This document shows positions 61,790 through 64,000 of a stretch of 64,000 nt of DNA, piece by piece. The DNA comes from Holacanthus passer (lineage: Eukaryota; Chordata; Actinopteri; Pomacanthidae). A model generated the notes under the pieces. It did no database searches and was not told the origin of the DNA. It was given only the letters and a program-made list of their open reading frames with translations. A program made the translations under genes and the position numbers. The number at the start of each line of letters is the position of its first letter. Within the stretch, counting starts at the first letter, position 1. Where the stretch lies: positions 1,413,501-1,477,500 of the forward strand of contig JAFREQ010000063.1 of the NCBI GenBank assembly GCA_025331565.1. The letters are read 5' to 3'.

Positions 61790-63597
61790 ATGAGCAGTGA
61801 GCTGAACGTGCCTATGGGTTCCCCGGCCCCAGGGGTCTCAGAGCGGGCTCCGGATGGCGGGGGGATGGACTACAGGGACTGGGTGCGACGCAGTTACCTG
61901 GAGCTGGTCAGCTCCAACCACCACTCAGTGCAGGCCCTGTCCTGGAGGAAACTCTACCTGAGCCGGGCCAAGCTGAAGGCCTCCAGCAGGACCTCGGCAC
62001 TGCTCTCAGGCTTCGCAATGGTCAGTCTTTTTCATCTTTTATAGTTTCAGTTCATTTCAGAACCATAACGCTTGACCTAGATAATCAGTAACATGCATGT
62101 CACACACTAACACCGTTGTGGGCTGGAAGTGGTTTTAAACTTCCTGTTTGTGCTTTCAAGATTTCAGTCCTTTTAATGCTTTATAGTTTCATCTGGAACA
62201 AATTTTCTGATAATATAAATCATCATTTCGTTAATTCATGCCACCAGTTATCCAACATTAGAGCATCCTTAAAGCCACCTTCAAAGAGAGTTTATAGTAT
62301 CTGATTGCAACAGCATAGACTGTAACTTTGACTCTAAAAACAGAACATTGAGAGCACTTCAGGTTAAGCCACATTTATACAGCTGTGCATCATAAATATA
62401 CTGGACCTGGTTTCACAATTTATCAATTGTAAACATTGTGTGGTCCCACCTTCTCAAATGTGAGCAACTGAAGATTGTCTATATGTTGTATTTGCTTTGT
62501 GACTTTGGTGTGGTAGATGGCTCTAAAGACTACAATACCCATGAGCCTCAGCCACCATTACTATGGAGAATAAGCCAGTCAGAGATGTGAATCAGAGCTG
62601 TAGCAAATTCAGAACACTTCCTCTTTGCAATCAGGAACAAAACACATTGTCATTGTTACTGAATTCATCTAACATTGAACCAGAATCTGAAATTGAACTT
62701 TCTTAAACTACTGAATGTTTTACCAGGTTTCTACCAAGTATTATCTTTACCTTTGTCCTGTAGAGTTTATCCTTCCAGCCTTCCAGACTGTTGGCTATTC
62801 AGAGTAATATTGGAAAATGAGTGTGCATGTAAACGTAGTGATTGCCTGCACGACTTATATGTAGTGCAATTTGCATGTCAATGTCACGAGATGTTTAATA
62901 CATGAAACGTTGATTTAAACCGGGACGTCAGAGGAGTGTAGAAATTGACTGGGGTTGTGTGAACCTTATACTGTTATGATGTATAAATAACCTGGTTGTT
63001 CCTGTAAACATGCCGTAGGTGGCCATGGTGGAGGTGGAGCTGGAGATGCAGTACAGTTACCCTCGTGTGCTCCTCATTGCCTTCAGTGTGTGCACCACAG
63101 TGCTGGTGGCGGTGCACCTCTTCGCTCTGCTCATCAGTACCTGCATCCTGCCCAACGTGGAGGCCGTCAGCAACATCCACAACCTCAACTCTGTCAGCGA
63201 GTCACCCCACGAGCGCATGCACCACTACATTGAGCTGGCCTGGGGGTTTTCCACAGCGCTGGGCATCCTGCTGTTTTTAGCCGAGGTGGTGCTCCTCTGC
63301 TGGATCAAGTTCCTGCCTGTGGACTCCAGTGGGGCCAAAAAGGCAACAGTCTGCTGCACAGCAGCCACCGATGTGGAGAAGCCTACGATACCTGTGCCAC
63401 AGGACAGCGGCTGGCAGGCTGCCCTGGCCTCCACCATCATCATGGTCCCTGTTGGGGTCATTTTTTTGGTGTTCACCATTCACTTCTATCGCTCTCTGGT
63501 GCGCCACAAGACAGAGCGCCACCACCAGGAGATCGAGGAACTGCACAAGATTAAGGTGCAGCTAGACGGCCATGAGAGAGGCCTCCAGACTGTGTGA
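61790..63597 (+). CDS. orai2: ORAI2 calcium release-activated calcium channel, 269 residues
   Basis: Coding exons 61790-62020 and 63019-63597 (TGA) join in phase 0 between M77 and V78. ORAI proteins form the hexameric plasma-membrane pore of store-operated calcium entry and are gated by STIM. The assignment to ORAI2 rests on the N-terminus MSSELNVP and the C-terminus VQLDGHERGLQ, both characteristic of that paralogue. TM1 spans roughly 64-85, with the selectivity-filter glutamate E82 in VAMVEVELE. TM2 is ~94-118, TM3 ~148-173 with E166, and TM4 ~211-236. The C-terminal helix RSLVRHKTERHHQEIEELHK is the STIM-contact coiled coil. The TM3-TM4 loop is longer than in human ORAI2 (254 residues), with a Cys-containing stretch VCCTAATD. 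The start is the first ATG after an acceptor at 61,784. Confidence 0.96.
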
Positions 63598-64000
63598 TTA
63601 ATGTGACGGCAGCTTTAAGGACTTCACTTTGTATCCCATATTTATCTCCCTCCTCTGACGTTTGTTCTGGTCATTGTTAATGCCACGCAGGCACTTTGCA
63701 GCACCGACGGCCAATACAAGTCAGACTGCTAATTTATTCTTAAGGTAAAGTTGCGTTGTAGGATTTGTGCCGTGACCACGTCTGTGTTTTAGATCTTTAA
63801 TATGTGTTGGTCAAGGACAATGTAAAAAGGTTTACAGAAAAAGGGCTATTATGTTCTGTGTGCCATTTTTTTGTGCCATGTCTGTGTTTTCACGTTAGGG
63901 TTGGGTGACAATAGCTGGTTCTGTTTTGGATCTGGTTCCACGTTGGTAAAATACCCGTATTCACCCAGAAGCTAACGAATCTCTTATTGAATCTTTTTAT
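63598..64000 (+). other. orai2: Start of the orai2 3' UTR
   Basis: Non-coding sequence follows the orai2 stop and continues past the window edge. No AATAAA was found before 64,000, so the transcript end lies outside. Confidence 0.6.

Overview
The window is nuclear DNA of a ray-finned (teleost) fish. The genes are vertebrate-type, with many short phase-matched exons and GT-AG introns. They lie in AT-rich non-coding DNA that carries fish-typical short DNA-transposon relics. I cannot name the species. Five protein-coding genes are present and four have complete coding models.

Layout, left to right: (1) 1-~11,830, plus strand: the 3' end of zbtb16 (PLZF). The last two coding exons (963-1130 and 5511-5740) are followed by a long, U-rich 3' UTR of probably about 6 kb. 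(2) ~11,830-18,340: a gene-free interval with at least two hAT-like non-autonomous elements, one with a perfect 8-bp target-site duplication. (3) 19,224-26,284, minus strand: htr3a, 9 coding exons, 492 residues. (4) 29,434-36,896, minus strand: htr3b, 9 coding exons, 455 residues. (5) 37,884-55,064, plus strand: usp28, 26 coding exons, 1,218 residues, starting 987 bp from the htr3b start codon in a head-to-head arrangement. (6) 61,790-63,597, plus strand: orai2, 2 coding exons, 269 residues, probably with a non-coding first exon near 58,840.

The two serotonin-receptor subunits are presumed partners of one pentameric cation channel. usp28 (nuclear deubiquitinase), zbtb16 (transcription factor) and orai2 (store-operated calcium channel) are unrelated in function. 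The set zbtb16-htr3a-htr3b-usp28 is the block I recall from human chromosome 11q23, but zbtb16 appears flipped relative to its neighbours and orai2 is a foreign neighbour. No previously undescribed biological system is evident. The most interesting points are the fish HTR3B binding-site residues, the flipped zbtb16, a palindromic MITE in usp28 with a relative in htr3b, a dated-looking nested hAT insertion, and several composition-distinct non-coding blocks that may be conserved regulatory elements. No tRNA, rRNA or CRISPR array was seen.
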